Assembly (NCBI RefSeq): GCF_007744675.1
Contig: NZ_CP036269.1
Span: 5,249,546-5,313,545 of the forward strand
DNA from: Gimesia alba
GTDB taxonomy: Bacteria; Planctomycetota; Planctomycetia; Planctomycetales; Planctomycetaceae
Reading direction: 5' to 3'
DNA: 64,000 nt
Below, in pieces: positions 61,600 through 64,000 of this stretch. Under the pieces are notes generated by a model that made no database searches, was not told the origin of the DNA, and saw only the letters and a list, made by a program, of their open reading frames with translations. Position 1 is the stretch's first letter, and the number at the start of each line of letters is the position of its first letter. Both the position numbers and the translations under genes were made by a program.

Positions 61600-62037
61600 G
61601 GTGAACTCCTCTCAACCGAATGTAAATCTATTGCTGCTTCACTGTGGACAACAAATGAATGGCAATGGGATTCAGTACATAAAAACCAGGGGCCATTTAC
61701 ACGTGGGATGTGTTTACAGTTGTCCCAATGAGTTTATGTATAAGCCAAAAGGAGGAGAATACCGTACAAAACTCAGTATATCTATACAAAAATTGGAAAA
61801 AAACAGAGATTAAAAAAACACAGCAAGTCGTCGTAACCCCGCACCTATTACACGCAATCACAACAAACGCGCCTAATCACCCACAGCACCCATACCCACC
61901 TGTCTAACATCTAGCCAATCTATAAGAAGTCTGCGCTGTGGGGTAGAAATGTGCCAAGTGCGAATGGTGCTGCCGCAGTTTTTGATTCGAGTTAGTGCAA
62001 CAGTGCCATCGTGGTGCGGTCTTGTTTTTTATCACTA
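61600..62037. other. Upstream region of the giant gene
   Basis: 438 bases between the giant gene and the IS630-type element. AGGAG at 61606-61610 (minus strand) is the ribosome binding site of the giant gene. The rest is AT-rich near the gene. I cannot point to a convincing promoter. No gene seen. Confidence 0.5.
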
Positions 62038-62117
62038 GTGCTCCGTCAGTTTTACTAATTTAGGTTGCCAAGATCGATTGAATATCAGATCCCTTACGTA
62101 TTCAAGGAGGATCTGAT

Positions 62118-62561
62118 ATGGAAAAGAAATACATGGTACGTCTGTCGCAGAAGGAACGAGATACGCTTACGGATGTCCGCAAGCGGCTGAAAGGTTCATC
62201 ACAGAAGGTGAGGCGCGCGGAGATTCTGCTAAAGGCGGATGTGCAGGGACCGAACTGGACTGACATGAAGATCGCCGAGGCGTTTTCGTGCCGCGTACAG
62301 ACTGTTGATAATCTCCGCAAACGACTGGTCGTCGAAGGGTTTGAGATCGCCTTGAATGGCAAAGCGCGGGAATCACCACCGAGACAGAAAGTTCTCGATG
62401 GCAAGCAGGAAGCGCAGGTGATTGCCATGCGTCTGGGTAAACCGCCGAAAGGATATGCGAACTGGTCGCTTCGGCTGCTGGCGGAACATGTGGTGGAACT
62501 GGGACTGGTCGAATCGATCAGTCACGAGACAATTCGGCAAACGCTTAAAAAAACGGTATGA
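62118..62561 (+). CDS. IS630-family transposase, frame A (helix-turn-helix part)
   Basis: 147 residues with a strong AAGGAGG ribosome binding site. It holds the DNA-binding N-terminal half of the transposase: M-K-I-A-E-A-F-S-C-R-V-Q-T-V-D-N-L-R-K-R-L reads as a helix-turn-helix, and W-S-L-R-L-L-A-E-H-V-V as the second one common in this family. It ends at TGA (62559-62561), just after the A7 run. Without frameshifting this product lacks the catalytic domain and may act as a repressor of transposition, as in other two-frame insertion sequences. Confidence 0.9.
   Translation: MEKKYMVRLSQKERDTLTDVRKRLKGSSQKVRRAEILLKADVQGPNWTDMKIAEAFSCRVQTVDNLRKRLVVEGFEIALNGKARESPPRQKVLDGKQEAQVIAMRLGKPPKGYANWSLRLLAEHVVELGLVESISHETIRQTLKKTV
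62547..62554 (+). promoter_or_regulatory. A7C slippery site for -1 frameshift
   Basis: AAAAAAAC read as AAA AAA ACG in frame A. A one-base backward slip, or one added A by transcriptional slippage, gives L-K-K-N-G-M-T-Q-R and joins frame A to frame B without a gap. Confidence 0.75.
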
Positions 62562-63253
62562 CACAGCGCAAAATTCAGTATTGGGTGATTCCACCAGAGG
62601 CCGACGCAGAATTTATAGCGTCGATGGAAGAGGTTCTGGACACCTACGAAGCACCTTACAACAGCGAATATCCCGTGCTGTGCATGGATGAGCAACCCGT
62701 CCAGCTTCACAAAGAAGTTCGCCAGCCCATACCGGCGACCAGAAAACAGGCACGTCGAGTCGACTATGAATATGAGCGGTGTGGAACTGTCAGCGTATTC
62801 CTGTTTACAGAACCGTTGTCGGGTTGGCGTGAGGTCCGTGTCCGCGATCAAAGGACCAAAGTCGACTGGGCCATTGAAATGGAACGGCTGCTGACAACGC
62901 GCTACCGTTCTGCCAGAAAAGTGATCGTCGTCTGCGACAATTTAAACACGCACACCAAAGGGGCATTTTACGAAGCGTTCCCCGCAGAGAAGGCGCGCTC
63001 ACTGGTCCGGCGGATCGAATTTCGCCACACTCCCATTCATGGCAGTTGGCTGAACATCGCTGAAAACGAACTGAGCACGATGCCCCGACAGTACGTTACT
63101 GGTCGCCGCTTCGAATCCGCACGACTGTTGCGAGCGGAAACCAAAGCCTGGTCGAAGTACGCCAACAAAAAGCAGCGTGGAGTGGACTGGCAATTCAAAG
63201 TTCAGAACGCCCGAGTGAAATTGAAATCACTCTATCCCAAAATCAAAACATGA
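62558..63253 (+). CDS. IS630-family transposase, frame B (DDE catalytic part)
   Basis: 231 residues of the DDE_3 endonuclease domain, overlapping frame A by four bases (ATGA). Catalytic residues appear intact: D44 in V-L-C-M-D-E-Q-P-V, D127 in V-V-C-D-N-L-N-T-H and a glutamate in H-G-S-W-L-N-I-A-E-N-E (E169). Upstream, frame B is closed by TAA at 62546-62548, so it is probably made as a fusion with frame A through the A7 run, giving about 376 residues, the normal length for the family. Separate initiation at ATG 62558 by coupling is possible. Confidence 0.9.
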   Translation: MTQRKIQYWVIPPEADAEFIASMEEVLDTYEAPYNSEYPVLCMDEQPVQLHKEVRQPIPATRKQARRVDYEYERCGTVSVFLFTEPLSGWREVRVRDQRTKVDWAIEMERLLTTRYRSARKVIVVCDNLNTHTKGAFYEAFPAEKARSLVRRIEFRHTPIHGSWLNIAENELSTMPRQYVTGRRFESARLLRAETKAWSKYANKKQRGVDWQFKVQNARVKLKSLYPKIKT

Positions 63254-63478
63254 CACAGCACTAGTCCTCTGGAGTTTGATTTTGGCAAAACCTCTCCTGT
63301 CGATATGCTGCGTTCTGGCAAGGCTTTTATTGGGTTGGTTTGGACAAGGACAGGAAAATGACCTAGTATTTTGGGTACGAGGTGTACTCTTTTTTTGAAA
63401 CTTGTCCTTGAGTTATTGTAGAAATTGCGAGGACGAGATGCGAGTGGTTTGTGCTTGTGGAAATTGCGTGACTTTGCC

Positions 63479-64000
63479 CTAACCTTGAGCCAGTTGGAAT
63501 GTTAGAATTCCCAGTGAGCAGTGCGGGCGGTTTACGTTATAGTACAGCCGCCACTGGTCAACTTGTTCTTGAGCGTCTGCCAAGCTTATAAACCAATGCT
63601 GGTTTAAACATTCCTGGCGAACCCGTCCGTTGAACGATTCAATATACGCATTTTCCGTCGGTTTTCCAAACCGATTGAAATCCAGAGTCACGTTGTTGAA
63701 TTAAGCCCACCAGTTCAGGCTCTTCGAAATGAACTCGGGACCGTTATCCACGCGAATCGATTGAGGTCAGCCCCGAACCTCTTTGACTCGTTCCAATGCT
63801 GCTACTACATCATCCCCCGTCAGCCGCGTGCCGACTCGAATGGCAAGACTCTCACGACTAAAGTTATCGACTAACGTCAACAGCCTGAATCGCTTCCCGT
63901 CAAACAGCTGGTCGGCCATGAAGTCCATACTCCAACTCTCATTTAGTGCAGCTGGCTTTCGGTCGCGTTACTCGGACCTGGCAACTTCGATTCCGCCGTG
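63479..64000 (-). pseudogene. Decayed IS3-family transposase (OrfB, integrase core)
   Basis: The minus strand encodes the C-terminal half of an IS3-type integrase: S-M-D-F-M-A-D-Q-L-F-D-G-K, then L-V-D-N-F-S-R-E-S, R-V-D-N-G-P-E-F, then P-T-E-N-A-Y-I-E-S-F-N-G-R-V-R-Q-E-C-L-N. Two in-frame stops interrupt it, TGA at 63767-63769 and TAA at 63701-63703. The catalytic D, D and E residues are still readable, so decay is recent. The 5' part lies beyond the window. Confidence 0.88.

Larger units (their letters stand above)
62038..63261 (+). mobile_element. Complete IS630-family insertion sequence
   Basis: 1,224 bases. The left end AGTGCTCCGTCAGTTTT and the complement of the right end AGTGCTGTGTCATGTTTT form imperfect inverted repeats. 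Both sides are flanked by TA (62036-62037 and 63262-63263), the usual IS630/Tc1-mariner target duplication. Inside are two overlapping frames joined by a frameshift site. Confidence 0.88.

Overview
The window looks like a chromosomal segment of a planctomycete, most likely Gimesia or a close relative. The evidence is the set of families typical of that phylum. These are a DUF1549/DUF1553 protein with a planctomycete-type cytochrome motif paired with a DUF1501 protein, a DUF1559 pseudopilin-like protein ending in an H-X9-DG motif, a second DUF1501 protein, and a giant surface protein that begins with an arginine-rich stretch and an R-L-E-D-R-T-L-L motif. The genus is an inference; the phylum is well supported.

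Bases 1-19165 are ordinary chromosome. In order they hold: the 3' part of an ApbE-type flavin transferase and a class IV aminotransferase (+); a minus-strand operon of DUF1549/DUF1553 and DUF1501 proteins plus a small membrane protein; a lipoprotein and a DUF1559 protein (-); an exported FAD-dependent oxidoreductase and a second DUF1501 protein (+); two large GT-C-like membrane proteins flanking an exported PHP-type protein; a BON-domain protein; a small charged protein; and tRNA-Ser(GGA) with a terminator.

Bases 19166-21070 are a repeat-rich accessory junction. They hold REP-like hairpins, an intact REP-associated tyrosine transposase (RAYT) bounded by inverted GGGGTCAGGAC ends, the remnant of a second RAYT that the first appears to have interrupted, and a tandem GGTTCCTGACACC motif.

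Bases 21080-61599 are one locus, read on the minus strand. A single uninterrupted gene of 39.8 kb encodes 13,265 residues. From N to C terminus the protein has two copies of a beta-helix-like block, Calx-beta and golvesin-like modules, an LVIVD propeller-like segment, 28 cadherin/VCBS-type repeats, a series of DxDxDG calcium-loop repeats, a choice-of-anchor-L-like module, many putative-Ig/cadherin repeats, an RHS/YD-repeat shell with its core motif, and a C-terminal tip with a deaminase-like D-A-E ... C-x-x-C signature. A 215-residue gene with its own ribosome binding site follows 74 bases downstream and is the candidate immunity gene. Base composition falls sharply just after the RHS core motif and stays low through the toxin tip and the immunity candidate, as expected for an exchanged toxin/immunity cassette. 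I read the locus as a polymorphic toxin system carried on an exceptionally long adhesin-like stalk. It is the most interesting object in the window.

Bases 61600-64000 hold the long upstream region of the giant gene, a complete IS630-type insertion sequence (62038-63261) flanked by TA and needing a -1 frameshift on an A7 run, and a decayed IS3-type transposase with two in-frame stops that runs off the window edge.
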